64,000 bases of DNA, from contig NZ_PJZH01000003.1 of the NCBI RefSeq assembly GCF_002858715.1, positions 186,001-250,000 on the forward strand, given 5' to 3'. This DNA comes from Chimaeribacter coloradensis (lineage in GTDB: Bacteria; Pseudomonadota; Gammaproteobacteria; Enterobacterales; Enterobacteriaceae). Numbering within the stretch: position 1 is the first letter of the stretch; each line of letters opens with the position of its first letter. Made by a program: the position numbers and the translations under genes. Shown here piece after piece: positions 9,893 to 19,295 of this stretch. Under the pieces are notes generated by a model. The model searched no databases, was not told the origin of the DNA, and saw only the letters and a program-made list of their open reading frames with translations.

Positions 9893-11128
9893 ATGTCGCA
9901 GTTTGATTACCTGAAGACGGCCATTAAGCATAAGGGATGCACCCTTCAGCAGGTGGCGGATGCCAGCGGAATGACCAAAGGCTATCTGAGCCAACTCCTT
10001 AATGACAAGATAAAAAGCCCCAGCGCGCAGAAGTTACAGGCGCTGCACCACTTCCTGGGGCTGGAGTACCCGCATCGCGAGAAAAAGATCGGCGTGGTGT
10101 TTGGTAAATTTTACCCCCTGCACACCGGCCACATCTATCTGATCCAGCGCGCCTGCAGCCAGGTGGATGAGCTGCATATCGTAATGGGGTTTGACGAACC
10201 GCGCGACCGCCACCTGTTTGAGAACAGCTCCATGTCCCAGCAGCCCACGGTGAGCGATCGCCTTCGCTGGCTGCTGCAAACCTTCAAATACCAGAAAAAC
10301 ATCCGCATCCACGCCTTCAATGAAGAGGGCATGGAGCCGTACCCGCACGGCTGGGACGTCTGGAGCCGCGGCATCCAGGCGTTTATGTCGGAGCAGGGCA
10401 TCGAGCCGAACACCATCTACACCAGCGAAGCGCAGGATGCCCCGCGTTACCGCGAGCATCTCGGCATCAATACGGTGCTGATTGACCCGCAGCGCTCCTT
10501 TATGAACATCAGCGGCACGCAGATCCGCCAGAACCCGTTCCGCTACTGGGATTACATTCCGACTGAGGTCAAACCCTTCTTCGTGCGCACCGTGGCGATT
10601 TTAGGCGGCGAGTCGAGCGGCAAATCGACGCTGGTCAACAAGCTGGCCAATATCTTCAACACCACCAGCGCCTGGGAGTATGGCCGTGATTACGTCTTCT
10701 CCCATCTGGGCGGCGATGAGATGGCGCTGCAATACTCAGACTACGACAAGATCGCGCTGGGGCAGGCGCAGTACATCGATTTCGCGGTGAAATATGCCAA
10801 CAAAGTGGCGATCATCGACACCGATTTCGTCACCACGCAGGCCTTCTGCAAAAAGTATGAGGGGCGCGAACACCCCTTTGTGCAGGCGCTGATTGATGAG
10901 TACCGGTTTGATCTGGTGATCCTGCTGGAGAACAACACGCCTTGGGTGGCGGACGGCCTGCGCAGCCTGGGCAGTTCAGTGGATCGGCAAAGTTTCCAGC
11001 AGCTGCTGGTGCAGATGCTCAACGAAAATAATGTCGAGTTCGAGCATGTCGATTCGGCGGACTATGACCAGCGTTTCCTGCGCTGCGTGGAGCTGATCCA
11101 GCAATTGCTGGGGATGCGGCCGCACTAG
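9893..11128 (+). CDS. nadR: Trifunctional NAD regulator: repressor, NMN adenylyltransferase, ribosylnicotinamide kinase
   Basis: NadR senses and salvages NAD. Domains in order are an N-terminal helix-turn-helix (TLQQVADASGMTKGYLSQLL, residues about 17-36), a nucleotidyltransferase domain with GKFYPLHTGH near residue 70, and a C-terminal P-loop kinase with GGESSGKSTLVN near residue 240. Length 411 against 410 in E. coli. An AAGAGG ribosome site precedes the ATG. The gene lies downstream of radA as in E. coli and is convergent with ettA. Confidence 0.98.
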   Translation: MSQFDYLKTAIKHKGCTLQQVADASGMTKGYLSQLLNDKIKSPSAQKLQALHHFLGLEYPHREKKIGVVFGKFYPLHTGHIYLIQRACSQVDELHIVMGFDEPRDRHLFENSSMSQQPTVSDRLRWLLQTFKYQKNIRIHAFNEEGMEPYPHGWDVWSRGIQAFMSEQGIEPNTIYTSEAQDAPRYREHLGINTVLIDPQRSFMNISGTQIRQNPFRYWDYIPTEVKPFFVRTVAILGGESSGKSTLVNKLANIFNTTSAWEYGRDYVFSHLGGDEMALQYSDYDKIALGQAQYIDFAVKYANKVAIIDTDFVTTQAFCKKYEGREHPFVQALIDEYRFDLVILLENNTPWVADGLRSLGSSVDRQSFQQLLVQMLNENNVEFEHVDSADYDQRFLRCVELIQQLLGMRPH

Positions 11129-11148
11129 GCGGCATACTGAACGCGCAT

Positions 11149-11176
11149 AAAAAAAGCCCGCATTGCGGGCTTTTTT
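11149..11176. terminator. Bidirectional terminator between nadR and ettA
   Basis: A-tract, stem GCCCGC/GCGGGC with a three-base loop, then T-tract, between convergent genes. Confidence 0.85.
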
Positions 11177-11195
11177 GATCGGCTCAGAAGGGCAC

Positions 11196-12863
11196 TTATT
11201 TGGCGATCTTCTTGTACTTGATGCGTTTCGGCTCCAGCGCGTCCGCGCCCAGGGTCCGTTTTTTGTACTCTTCGTATTCGGTAAAGTTACCTTCGAAGAA
11301 TTCCACCTTGCCCTCATCCTGGTAGTCGATGATGTGGGTGGCGATACGGTCAAGGAACCAGCGGTCGTGCGAGATTACCATCGCGCAGCCCGGGAACTCC
11401 AGCAGGGCGTTTTCCAGCGCGCGCAGGGTTTCGATGTCCAGGTCGTTGGTCGGTTCGTCGAGCAGCAGCATATTGCCGCCTACCTGCAGCAGCTTCGCCA
11501 GGTGCAGACGGCCGCGCTCACCGCCGGAGAGTTCGCCGACGCGTTTGCCCTGATCCACCCCTTTGAAGTTGAAGCGGCCGACATAGGCGCGGCTCGGCAT
11601 CTCAAAGTTACCGATGCGCATGATGTCCTGGCCGTTGGAGACCTCTTCCCACACGGTTTTTGAGCCATCCATGTTGTCACGGAACTGGTCAACCGAGGCC
11701 AGTTGCACGGTCTCGCCCAGCGTGATGCTGCCGCTGTCCGGCTGCTCCTGATTGGAGAGCATGCGGAACAGGGTCGATTTACCGGCACCGTTCGGGCCGA
11801 TGATGCCGACAATCGCCCCTTTCGGCAGCGAGAAGCTCAGGTCATCAATCAGGACGCGGTCGCCGTAGGATTTGCTGAGGTGCTCCACTTCCAGCACCTT
11901 GTCACCCAGGCGCGGGCCAGGCGGAATGAACAGCTCGCTGGTCTCGTTACGCTTCTGGTACTCCACGCTGTTGAGTTCTTCAAAGCGGGCCAGACGCGCC
12001 TTGCCTTTGGACTGGCGGCCTTTGGCCCCCTGGCGCACCCACTCCAGCTCTTTCTCAATGGATTTGCGGCGGGCGGCTTCCGCAGAGGCTTCCTGCGCCA
12101 GGCGCTGGTCTTTCTGCTCCAGCCAGGAGGAGTAGTTGCCTTCCCACGGGATACCCTCGCCGCGGTCCAGCTCCAGGATCCAGCCGGCGACGTTGTCGAG
12201 GAAGTAACGGTCGTGGGTGATCGCCACCACGGTGCCTTCGTAGTCGTGCAGGAAGCGTTCCAGCCAGGCCACGGACTCGGCGTCCAAGTGGTTGGTGGGT
12301 TCGTCGAGCAGCAGCATGTCCGGTTTTTCCAGCAGCAGGCGGCAGATCGCCACGCGGCGGCGCTCACCCCCGGAGAGGTTGCTGATTTTGGCATCCCACG
12401 CCGGCAGGCGCAGCGCATCGGCGGCGCGCTCGAGCTGGTTGTCGAGGTTGTGGCCATCATGGGACTGGATAATCGCTTCCAGTTCGCCCTGTTGTTTCGC
12501 CAGCTTGTCGAAGTCAGCTTCCGGGTCGGCGTAGGCGGCGTAGACCTCGTCCAGACGGGTCAGGGCATTTTTCACCTCGGCGACCGCTTCCTCGATCGAC
12601 TCGCGGACGGTCTGCTCCAGGTTCAGCTGCGGCTCCTGCGGCAGGTAGCCAATTTTGATGCCGGGCTGCGGGCGCGCTTCGCCTTCGATGTCTTTATCGA
12701 TGCCCGCCATGATGCGCAGCAGGGTGGATTTACCGGCACCGTTCAGGCCCAGCACACCAATTTTGGCGCCGGGGAAGAAACTGAGGGAGATGTTTTTCAG
12801 GATATGACGCTTCGGCGGAACCACTTTGCCGACGCGATGCATGGTATAGACGTATTGAGCCAC
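11196..12863 (-). CDS. ettA: Energy-dependent translational throttle protein EttA (ABC-F)
   Basis: EttA is a soluble ABC-F ATPase that binds the ribosomal E site and gates translation elongation by the ATP/ADP ratio. At 555 residues it has the E. coli length. Two ABC cassettes are visible, with Walker A GLNGAGKST near residue 43 and GPNGAGKST near residue 357, and signatures LSGGERRR and LSGGERGR. The basic linker between them contains GAKGRQSKGKARLARF. No membrane helices. The 183 bases upstream to the next gene hold its promoter, with nothing distinctive seen. Confidence 0.97.
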   Translation of the reverse strand: MAQYVYTMHRVGKVVPPKRHILKNISLSFFPGAKIGVLGLNGAGKSTLLRIMAGIDKDIEGEARPQPGIKIGYLPQEPQLNLEQTVRESIEEAVAEVKNALTRLDEVYAAYADPEADFDKLAKQQGELEAIIQSHDGHNLDNQLERAADALRLPAWDAKISNLSGGERRRVAICRLLLEKPDMLLLDEPTNHLDAESVAWLERFLHDYEGTVVAITHDRYFLDNVAGWILELDRGEGIPWEGNYSSWLEQKDQRLAQEASAEAARRKSIEKELEWVRQGAKGRQSKGKARLARFEELNSVEYQKRNETSELFIPPGPRLGDKVLEVEHLSKSYGDRVLIDDLSFSLPKGAIVGIIGPNGAGKSTLFRMLSNQEQPDSGSITLGETVQLASVDQFRDNMDGSKTVWEEVSNGQDIMRIGNFEMPSRAYVGRFNFKGVDQGKRVGELSGGERGRLHLAKLLQVGGNMLLLDEPTNDLDIETLRALENALLEFPGCAMVISHDRWFLDRIATHIIDYQDEGKVEFFEGNFTEYEEYKKRTLGADALEPKRIKYKKIAK

Positions 12864-13046
12864 GTTGAATTGAGCCTCTTTATCAGACCGGGTATTGGAA
12901 TTCGGCTGCGGAGTGTAGCCCGTTTCCGGGCGCGATAACAGCCGAACGCATTGACCACCCAGTATAGCGTGGATGGCTGCCGCTGACTGCCGCTAAACGC
13001 GCGGCAAATGCCGGGCAACGCACATCTCCGGCCTTTTTCGCGGCGC

Positions 13047-13676
13047 TTACCGGCCGGTGACGTGGATACCGCTGGTAAGCTGCCCGGCCAGCCGCGCGAC
13101 GTGATGAATCACCTGGTTATTCTGGCAGCCGACTTTGCGCCGGATATTGCCTTTATAGAGCGATACCGTCTTCTGCTGGATGTTCAGCCGCGCGGAGATT
13201 GCCGGGGTCGGCTGGCCCGCCATCCACATGCTCAGCACCTGCGATTCCGACCGGCTGAGCGACAGCGGCGAAAGATCGACATGGCCAGCGTCGTCCGGCG
13301 CGGGCACCGCAGGCAGGCACTGGTGCAGCAGCGGGTGCAGGGTCAGCGGCCGGGCGGATTTGGAGAGGATCACAATATTATTGCGGAGGGAGACAAACTC
13401 CCGGTAATTCGCCTGTTCACAGGCCAGCAGAATCACGAACTGGGTCGTGGGGTAGTCATCAATTATCTGCCGGAATGCAGTGATGCCCGCTGGGGTTCGG
13501 CAGAAACAGAGCTCATTAATAAAGACGGCCTGCGGCATCATCAGGCCGATATTCTCCCGCAGCGCGGAGAGGGTTTTGATTGCCAGCATCTCCTGCGCGG
13601 GCAGGCCCCTCTCGAGCAGGAGGGTAGTAAAGGCCAGCCGGGTAAAATGGCACGGGTCGACAATAATGGCAGACAT
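13047..13676 (-). CDS. LuxR/FixJ-type transcription regulator with degenerate receiver domain
   Basis: The 209-residue protein ends in a clear GerE/LuxR helix-turn-helix (LSRSESQVLSMWMAGQ ... KTVSLYKGNIRRKVG, residues about 140-195). The first 120 residues resemble a CheY-like receiver: the early acidic position IIVDP and the late ILSKSARP lysine-proline are present. The phosphoacceptor position after strand 3 reads AVFINEL, so the usual Asp seems absent, as in RcsA-like orphan regulators. The ATG at 13676 is preferred over 13712 because AGGGAA precedes it and the receiver begins there. It sits between ettA and slt, adjacent in E. coli, so it looks like an insertion. Target genes unknown. Confidence 0.8.
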   Translation of the reverse strand: MSAIIVDPCHFTRLAFTTLLLERGLPAQEMLAIKTLSALRENIGLMMPQAVFINELCFCRTPAGITAFRQIIDDYPTTQFVILLACEQANYREFVSLRNNIVILSKSARPLTLHPLLHQCLPAVPAPDDAGHVDLSPLSLSRSESQVLSMWMAGQPTPAISARLNIQQKTVSLYKGNIRRKVGCQNNQVIHHVARLAGQLTSGIHVTGR

Positions 13677-14150
13677 AATATTTCCCTGTAATGTCAAAAG
13701 GCGGCAATACACGCAGCGGGTTTTCCTCTGCGCTATTTCTCGTCCAGGCTATTTTTCGTCCACGAAAAGAGAAGGTAATCACCGGACGTAACTGTCCGGC
13801 CACCGGTGCAGTAATAGGGCAGGGGCCGCAGGCTGTAAAGCGGGGCTGCCCAGATTGAGACGCCCTGATGCCAGATTGAGACGTTATGAACGATGGCGGG
13901 CCAAACCATCACCGGTTTTTAACGAACATATTGTTAACCGCACACCAACTGGCGCTTCACGTTGTGTGCCCTGTCACGACACGCAGGGGCATGGGCGCGT
14001 GTAAATTTTGTGGCTTTCACCGGCGCGTCCTTCAATTTTTGTGATGAATAGATTAGCGTTACTGGGCAAGGGGCCGGCAGGGCGGCCGGCAGAAAATGCG
14101 CGCGGCGGGGCAGTGCCCCGTCAGCCGACACACAGCGAGGGTAAGAGCAG
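13677..14150. other. Intergenic region between the LuxR-type gene and slt
   Basis: These 474 bases hold the divergent promoters of the LuxR-type gene and slt. A perfect 13-bp direct repeat lies at 13850-13883 (listed separately), and a GC-rich self-complementary stretch (GGCCGGC ... GCCGGC) at about 14071-14091. No convincing gene: the open frames here lack ribosome sites and look like noise. Confidence 0.5.
13850..13883. repeat. 13-bp tandem direct repeat, candidate operator
   Basis: CCAGATTGAGACG occurs at 13850-13862 and again at 13871-13883. The copies are 21 bp apart, two helical turns, so a regulator could bind both on one DNA face. They lie 174-207 bp upstream of the LuxR-type start and 267-300 bp before slt. 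Binding by the neighbouring regulator is inference. Confidence 0.55.
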
Positions 14151-16079
14151 ATGGTCAAGGTGGACAAACGAAGGTTTCTGGCAGTGGGGATCTGGCTGGC
14201 GGTAATGGCCGGCAGCGCCCATGCCGATTCACTGGACGCACAGCGCCAGCGCTATCAGCAGATCAAACAGGCCTGGGACAACAAGCAGATGGATACCGTC
14301 GCGCAGCTGATGCCGACGCTGCGGGATTACCCGCTCTACCCCTATCTGGAGTACCGCCAGCTGACGGAAGACCTCGGTACTGCGGTCTCGATGCATGTCA
14401 CTGCATTTATTAAAGAACACCCGACCCTGCCGCCCGCGCGGTCGCTGGCGTCACGTTTCGTCAATGAGCTGGCGCGGCGTGAAGACTGGCGCGGTGTACT
14501 GGCCTTCAGCCCGGAGCCGCCCAAACCGGTGGCGGCCCGCTGTAACTACTACTACGCCAAATGGGCGACCGGCCAGCAGCAGGTGGCCTGGGACGGCGCG
14601 AAAGCCATCTGGCTGACCGGGAACTCGCTGCCCGCCAGCTGCGATAAGCTGTTCACCGTCTGGCAGCAGGCCGGTAACGTGACCCCGATTACCATCCTGG
14701 CGCGCATCGGTTTGGCGATGAAAGAAGGTAACAGCAATCTGGTTAATTTCCTGGCGAAACAGTTGCCTGATGATTACCAGACCATGGCCACGGCGCTGGC
14801 GACGCTGCAAAACGACCCGGACAGCGTGGAGAGTTTTGCCCGCACCGTGGGGCCGACCGATTTCACCCGCCAGGCGGTGACGCTGGCCTTTGAGCGCGTG
14901 GCGCGTGAAGATGCCGAAAACGCCCGCTCAATGCTGCCGGTGGTTGCCCGGCTGCAAAAGATGAGCGACAGCGAAAAGCTGGCGCTGGAGGAGGCGATAG
15001 CCTGGCGGCTGATGGGCAGCGACGTCACTGCCGAGCAGGCCGCCTGGCGTGACAGCGTGATCCTGCGCAGCCATACCACCTCGCTGCTGGAGCGCCGTGT
15101 GCGCATGGCGTTGGGTGCGGGCGACCAGCGCGGGCTGGCCACCTGGCTGAACCGGCTGCCGGAAGAGGCGCAGCAGAAAGATGAGTGGCGCTACTGGCGC
15201 GCCTCGGTGCTGATCGATCAGGGCCGCCGCAGCGAAGGCGAGGCGATGCTGCGTTCGCTGATGCAGGCGCGTGGCTTCTACCCGATGGTAGCGGCGCAGA
15301 AACTCAACGTCCCTTACACCATCCGGGTTGAGCCGTCGGCCGCGCCGGACAACCGCACCGCGGCGTTGCCGGGCATCGCCAGGGTGCGCGAGCTGATGTA
15401 CTGGGGCATGGATAACCTGGCGCGCACCGAATGGAGCTACCTGGTGGCGAGCCGCAATAAAACCGAACAGGGGCAGCTGGCGCGTTACGCCTTTAACCAG
15501 GGCTGGGCTGACCTGAGCGTGCAGGCGACCATCACCGGCAAACTGTGGGACAACCTGCAAGAGCGCTTCCCGATGGCCTGGGTGCAGGAATTCCGCACCA
15601 ATACGGAAGGGAAGGGGATTACGCCGAGCTATGCGATGGCGATTGCCCGCCAGGAGAGTGCCTGGAACCCGAAAGCACAGTCGCCGGTCGGCGCGGCCGG
15701 GCTGATGCAGGTGATGCCGCGCACCGCAGAGCATACGGTGAAGATGAGCAACATCCCCGGCTACTCCAACAGCAGCCAACTGCTTGACCCGCAAACCAAT
15801 ATCCTGATCGGCACCAGCTATCTGGAGTATGTTTACCAGATGCTCGGCCGTAACCGCATTCTCTCTTCCGCCGGTTATAACGCCGGGCCGGGGCGCGTCA
15901 CCACCTGGCTGGAAAACAGCGCCGGGCAGGTTGATGCGGTGGCATTCATCGAAAGTATTCCTTTCTCTGAAACCCGCGGATATGTTAAAAATGTGTTGTC
16001 ATATGATGCGTTTTACCGCTATTTCATGCACCGCCCGGCGAAAGTGCTGACGGATGCAGAGTGGCAGAGGCGTTATTGA
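14151..16079 (+). CDS. slt: Soluble lytic murein transglycosylase Slt70
   Basis: Slt70 cleaves the MurNAc-GlcNAc bond of peptidoglycan in the periplasm, forming 1,6-anhydromuropeptides. The 642-residue precursor has a signal peptide (hydrophobic core about 9-20, likely cleavage after AHA-D near residue 25), a long alpha-helical superhelix, and a C-terminal SLT domain. The catalytic Glu is residue 502 in ARQESAWNPK, followed by GAAGLMQVMPRTA and the NAGPGRV motif. Length 642 against 645 in E. coli. GAGGG before the ATG is a plausible ribosome site. trpR follows as in E. coli. Confidence 0.97.
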   Translation: MVKVDKRRFLAVGIWLAVMAGSAHADSLDAQRQRYQQIKQAWDNKQMDTVAQLMPTLRDYPLYPYLEYRQLTEDLGTAVSMHVTAFIKEHPTLPPARSLASRFVNELARREDWRGVLAFSPEPPKPVAARCNYYYAKWATGQQQVAWDGAKAIWLTGNSLPASCDKLFTVWQQAGNVTPITILARIGLAMKEGNSNLVNFLAKQLPDDYQTMATALATLQNDPDSVESFARTVGPTDFTRQAVTLAFERVAREDAENARSMLPVVARLQKMSDSEKLALEEAIAWRLMGSDVTAEQAAWRDSVILRSHTTSLLERRVRMALGAGDQRGLATWLNRLPEEAQQKDEWRYWRASVLIDQGRRSEGEAMLRSLMQARGFYPMVAAQKLNVPYTIRVEPSAAPDNRTAALPGIARVRELMYWGMDNLARTEWSYLVASRNKTEQGQLARYAFNQGWADLSVQATITGKLWDNLQERFPMAWVQEFRTNTEGKGITPSYAMAIARQESAWNPKAQSPVGAAGLMQVMPRTAEHTVKMSNIPGYSNSSQLLDPQTNILIGTSYLEYVYQMLGRNRILSSAGYNAGPGRVTTWLENSAGQVDAVAFIESIPFSETRGYVKNVLSYDAFYRYFMHRPAKVLTDAEWQRRY

Positions 16080-16105
16080 TTTCGGTTGGGTTATGGTATG
16101 CTGCT

Positions 16106-16123
16106 GTACTAGTTAAATAGTAT
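16106..16123. promoter_or_regulatory. trp operator upstream of trpR
   Basis: GTACTAGTTAAATAGTAT is a near-perfect inverted repeat matching the TrpR operator core of E. coli trpR and trpEDCBA. It ends 11 bases before the trpR start, consistent with autorepression. Confidence 0.85.
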
Positions 16124-16134
16124 GGCAGCAGATT

Positions 16135-16464
16135 ATGGCGCAATTAATCCTTAATGATCCGGCTCTTTCCCAACAAGGCAATGAAGACTGGCTGCGCTTT
16201 GTCGCGCTGCTTCAGCAGGCGTTTGCCGAAAACCGGCACCCGCAGCTGTTGCAGCTGTTTCTGACTCCTGACGAGCGCACCTCCCTGGGCACGCGGCTGC
16301 GGATTATCGAAGAGCTGATGCGGGGCGAACTGAGCCAGCGTGAGCTGAAAGGGGAGCTGGGTGTGGGCATTGCGACCATCACCCGCGGCTCCAATAGCCT
16401 GAAAAGCGCCACGCCGGAGCTGAAGCAGTGGCTGACGGAGCAATTGCTCGACGGCCCGGCCTGA
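16135..16464 (+). CDS. trpR: Trp operon repressor
   Basis: TrpR is an all-helical dimer that binds operators when loaded with L-tryptophan. The 109-residue protein contains the conserved core [21 protein letters not shown] and the helix-turn-helix [20 protein letters not shown] (residues about 68-88). Length 109 against 108 in E. coli. A trp operator overlaps its promoter. Confidence 0.98.
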   Translation: MAQLILNDPALSQQGNEDWLRFVALLQQAFAENRHPQLLQLFLTPDERTSLGTRLRIIEELMRGELSQRELKGELGVGIATITRGSNSLKSATPELKQWLTEQLLDGPA

Positions 16465-16998
16465 TCAGTGCGTGCGGCTGCGCTGCTGGTAGACCGCGTT
16501 GTGGAACGGGGCCAGCGCCAGCACCAGCGCCTGATGGTAAACGCGGGTACGGCTCAGTACCCCGGCAGTAAACAGGCCGATGGCACCGCCGCGGCGCTTC
16601 ACATCCGCAATGCCGCTGAGTTTCGCCATCTCTTCCCCGAGTTCGCTGCCCTGATGCACCGCCTGCAGGATCTTCTCCGGCAGCATCAGGCTGGCTGAAC
16701 GCGACTCCCCGCGCTGGTGCATGTTCTCAATCACCATCCACGCGAAGGTCATCTCTTCTTCAATACCGGCTTCAATGCCGACCCAGAAATCCGCCTCCGG
16801 GCGCACCTGACGGGCTGAAATCACCCGGTGGCGCGCCCCGGTGCGGGTTTCCACATTGCCGATCGGCTGGGCAGGCACGCCGCTGTCGACCTCAACGCCT
16901 TCCACACGGCAGGTGCCCGCGCCGAAAACGTCTTCAAAAGCCTGAAGGACAGCGTCAAGTTTGGCGGGATTGGTTGTTGCGGCGACCACGTGGTACAT
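16465..16998 (-). CDS. yjjX: Non-canonical purine NTPase (ITPase/XTPase) YjjX
   Basis: YjjX hydrolyses ITP and XTP and limits incorporation of oxidised or deaminated purines. The 177-residue protein has the family features: [13 protein letters not shown] at the N-terminus, ESGVP-like [23 protein letters not shown] near residue 70 and [14 protein letters not shown] near residue 146. I chose the start at 16998 ([10 protein letters not shown]), which aligns with family members; an ATG six codons upstream at 17016 is possible. Convergent with trpR with no gap, as in E. coli. Confidence 0.92.
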   Translation of the reverse strand: MYHVVAATTNPAKLDAVLQAFEDVFGAGTCRVEGVEVDSGVPAQPIGNVETRTGARHRVISARQVRPEADFWVGIEAGIEEEMTFAWMVIENMHQRGESRSASLMLPEKILQAVHQGSELGEEMAKLSGIADVKRRGGAIGLFTAGVLSRTRVYHQALVLALAPFHNAVYQQRSRTH

Positions 16999-17050
16999 AC
17001 AGATTTCAGCATCCATTGGTAAATTTCACGCAGTATAACGGAAAACACAC

Positions 17051-17698
17051 ATGCTACAGGTATATCTTGTTCGCCACGGCGAAACCGAATGGAATGCGGC
17101 GCGCCGCATTCAGGGGCAGTCAGACAGCGCCTTGACCGCCAAAGGCGAGCAGCAGGCCCGGCAGGTGGCGCAGCGCGCCCGCTCGCTCGGCATTACCCAT
17201 GTGATCGCCAGCGATCTGGGCCGCACACGCCGCACCGCAGAGATCATCGCGGATGCCTGTGGCTGCACGGTGATCCTCGACCCACGCCTGCGCGAGCTGC
17301 ATATGGGCGTGCTGGAGGAGCGGGAGATCGACAGCCTGACGGCCGAAGAGGAGGCGTGGCGCAAGCAGATGGTGGACGGCACGCCGGATGGCCGTATCCC
17401 GCAAGGGGAGTCGATGACGGAGCTGGGCGCACGGGTGCGTGAAGGGCTCGACAGCCTGCTGGAATTGCCGGAAGGCAGCGTGCCGCTGGTGGTCAGCCAC
17501 GGCATTGCGCTGGGCTGCCTGCTGGGCACCATTATCGGTTTGCCGCCTTATGCGGAACGCCGGTTGCGGCTGCGTAATTGCTCGATTTCCCGCGTCGACC
17601 ACCAGCAAAGCCCCTGGCTGGCACCAGGCTGGATTGTGGAGAGTGCGGGCGATGTCTCGCATCTGGATTTGCCCGCACTGGACGAGTTGCAGCGTTAA
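17051..17698 (+). CDS. gpmB: Phosphoglycerate mutase-like phosphatase GpmB
   Basis: Member of the histidine phosphatase family. The phosphohistidine motif LVRHGETEWN lies at residues 6-15, and the second catalytic His is in VSHGIALG near residue 150. At 215 residues it matches E. coli GpmB, whose mutase activity is doubtful and which probably acts as a phosphatase. The gene overlaps the 3' end of rob by four bases on the opposite strand. Confidence 0.95.
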   Translation: MLQVYLVRHGETEWNAARRIQGQSDSALTAKGEQQARQVAQRARSLGITHVIASDLGRTRRTAEIIADACGCTVILDPRLRELHMGVLEEREIDSLTAEEEAWRKQMVDGTPDGRIPQGESMTELGARVREGLDSLLELPEGSVPLVVSHGIALGCLLGTIIGLPPYAERRLRLRNCSISRVDHQQSPWLAPGWIVESAGDVSHLDLPALDELQR

Positions 17699-18561
17699 CG
17701 GCGGATCGGGATCAGGTAATCACACGTCACTTCTTTGGGCGGGCGTGTGGTGAGATCGCCTTTCGGGTAGAAGCGCTCGATGTCATGCCCTTTGCGGCGG
17801 GTCATCTTCAGCAGCGGCAGGCAGGTGCCATACAGCATCAGGATAAAGTCCTGGAAGGCGCTGAGCGGCCCCTCATAGTGGAACAGGGCATATTCGCCGC
17901 CCTGCAACACCACCGGCTGCCCCTCCTGCACCGTGGCGGGCAAATGCTCCGGCAGCAGGGCGGTGGTGTAAAACACCTCCTGCTCATCATCTTTTTCCTG
18001 GCTCGGGCGCGCATGGTGCAGGCCATAGAGCACCGGCGGCAGGGCAGAGACCTGGCCCAGGAACTGGCCCCAGAACTGCGAGCGCAATTCGGCGCGGAAC
18101 GTCGAGAGCTGCTCCAGGGTACAGGTATAACTCTGCGTCAGCCCCACCAGGTGCTGCTCCGGCAGCGTGATATAAGCCGGCTGCGGCAGCGGGACGTTAT
18201 CCAGCCGGATCGGCGGGCAGATGCCGTAAGAGTGCCAGTCTTCTGCCCGGCGGTAGAGCGCCGGCGTCTGGGCAAACTGTTTCTTGAAGGCGCGCGTAAA
18301 CGTCTGCTGGGAGTCAAAACGGTATTGCAGGGCGATGTCGAGGATCGGGCGGCTGGTCAGCCGCAGCGCAACCGCAGCCTTGGAAAGACGGCGCGCACGG
18401 ATATAAGCACCAATCGCATTCCCTGTAACATCCTTGAACATACGTTGCAGATGCCATTTGGAATAACCGGCTTTGGCTGCCACATTGTCAAGGGAGAGCG
18501 GCTGATCAAGGTGGCTTTCCAGCCAGCTAAGCAGATCGCGAATAATTCCGGCTTGATCCAT
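17695..18561 (-). CDS. rob: AraC-family regulator Rob (right origin-binding protein)
   Basis: Rob activates the marA/soxS/rob regulon for resistance to antibiotics, solvents and superoxide. Its N-terminal AraC domain (about 1-115) has two helix-turn-helix units, LSLDNVAAKAGYSKWHLQRM and the second around ILDIALQYRFDSQQTFTRAF. The remaining 170 residues form a GyrI-like ligand-binding domain ending in PPKEVTCDYLIPI. Length 288 against 289 in E. coli. The 207 bases shared with divergent creA should contain both promoters; no strong element stood out. Confidence 0.96.
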   Translation of the reverse strand: MDQAGIIRDLLSWLESHLDQPLSLDNVAAKAGYSKWHLQRMFKDVTGNAIGAYIRARRLSKAAVALRLTSRPILDIALQYRFDSQQTFTRAFKKQFAQTPALYRRAEDWHSYGICPPIRLDNVPLPQPAYITLPEQHLVGLTQSYTCTLEQLSTFRAELRSQFWGQFLGQVSALPPVLYGLHHARPSQEKDDEQEVFYTTALLPEHLPATVQEGQPVVLQGGEYALFHYEGPLSAFQDFILMLYGTCLPLLKMTRRKGHDIERFYPKGDLTTRPPKEVTCDYLIPIRR

Positions 18562-18768
18562 GGATCGTCCTCATTGAACTAAGATTGGCGCAACTGATTT
18601 GACGCCGCATGATAGCAATTTTTTCAGGTTAAGACTTCTGAAGATTTTTTTGATCTGGCGTGCTATTGGCAGTTAAAAATAGACAGAATTATCCGTTTTT
18701 GTGAACACGGTGTGTCGTAGCAGACGAAAAAAATCGGGCTGGTACACAGGCTAAAAGGGAGTAAGTCG

Positions 18769-19245
18769 ATGAAAAGCAGTTGGATATTATGTTGCAGCCT
18801 GCTGTTGGGCAGCATTGGGGCCGCACAGGCGGAACAGGTCGGGGAAGTGGATACCGTGTTTAAGCTGTTTGGCCCGGACCACAAAATCGTCGTCGAAGCC
18901 TTTGATGACCCGGATGTGAAAAATGTCACCTGCTATATCAGCCGGGCGAAAACCGGCGGTATCAAAGGGGGGCTGGGCCTGGCGGAGGACACTTCTGACG
19001 CGGCCATCTCCTGCCAGCAGGTCGGCCCGATTGAGCTGAGTGACAAAGTCAAACAGACGCAGGACAAAGGCGTGGTGGTGTTCCAGAAACGCACCTCGCT
19101 GATTTTCAAAAAGCTTCAGGTGGTGCGTTTCTATGATGAGAAACGTAACGCGCTGATCTACCTGACCTACTCCGACAAGGTAGTTGACGGCTCACCGAAA
19201 AATGCCCTGAGCGCGGTGCCGATTATCCCGTGGAGCGGGCGCTGA
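18769..19245 (+). CDS. creA: CreA family periplasmic protein
   Basis: A 158-residue secreted protein of unknown function. The signal peptide spans about residues 1-21 (hydrophobic [14 protein letters not shown], cleavage after AQA). Conserved family segments are [40 protein letters not shown] and [20 protein letters not shown]. In E. coli it heads creABCD; here the creBCD sensor/regulator genes do not follow and arcA is next, so creA stands alone. Confidence 0.95.
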   Translation: MKSSWILCCSLLLGSIGAAQAEQVGEVDTVFKLFGPDHKIVVEAFDDPDVKNVTCYISRAKTGGIKGGLGLAEDTSDAAISCQQVGPIELSDKVKQTQDKGVVVFQKRTSLIFKKLQVVRFYDEKRNALIYLTYSDKVVDGSPKNALSAVPIIPWSGR

Positions 19246-19251
19246 GCGCAT

Positions 19252-19281
19252 AAAAAAGCCGGCACAGGTGCCGGCTTTTTT
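19252..19281. terminator. Bidirectional terminator between creA and arcA
   Basis: A-tract, stem GCCGGCAC/GTGCCGGC with a two-base loop, then T-tract. It lies between convergent genes. Confidence 0.85.
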
Positions 19282-19295
19282 AACGCTGCAGAGAG

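Noticed and set aside
13934-14167. A 77-codon minus-strand frame before slt
   Set aside because: Overlaps the slt start region, no ribosome site and no recognisable sequence.
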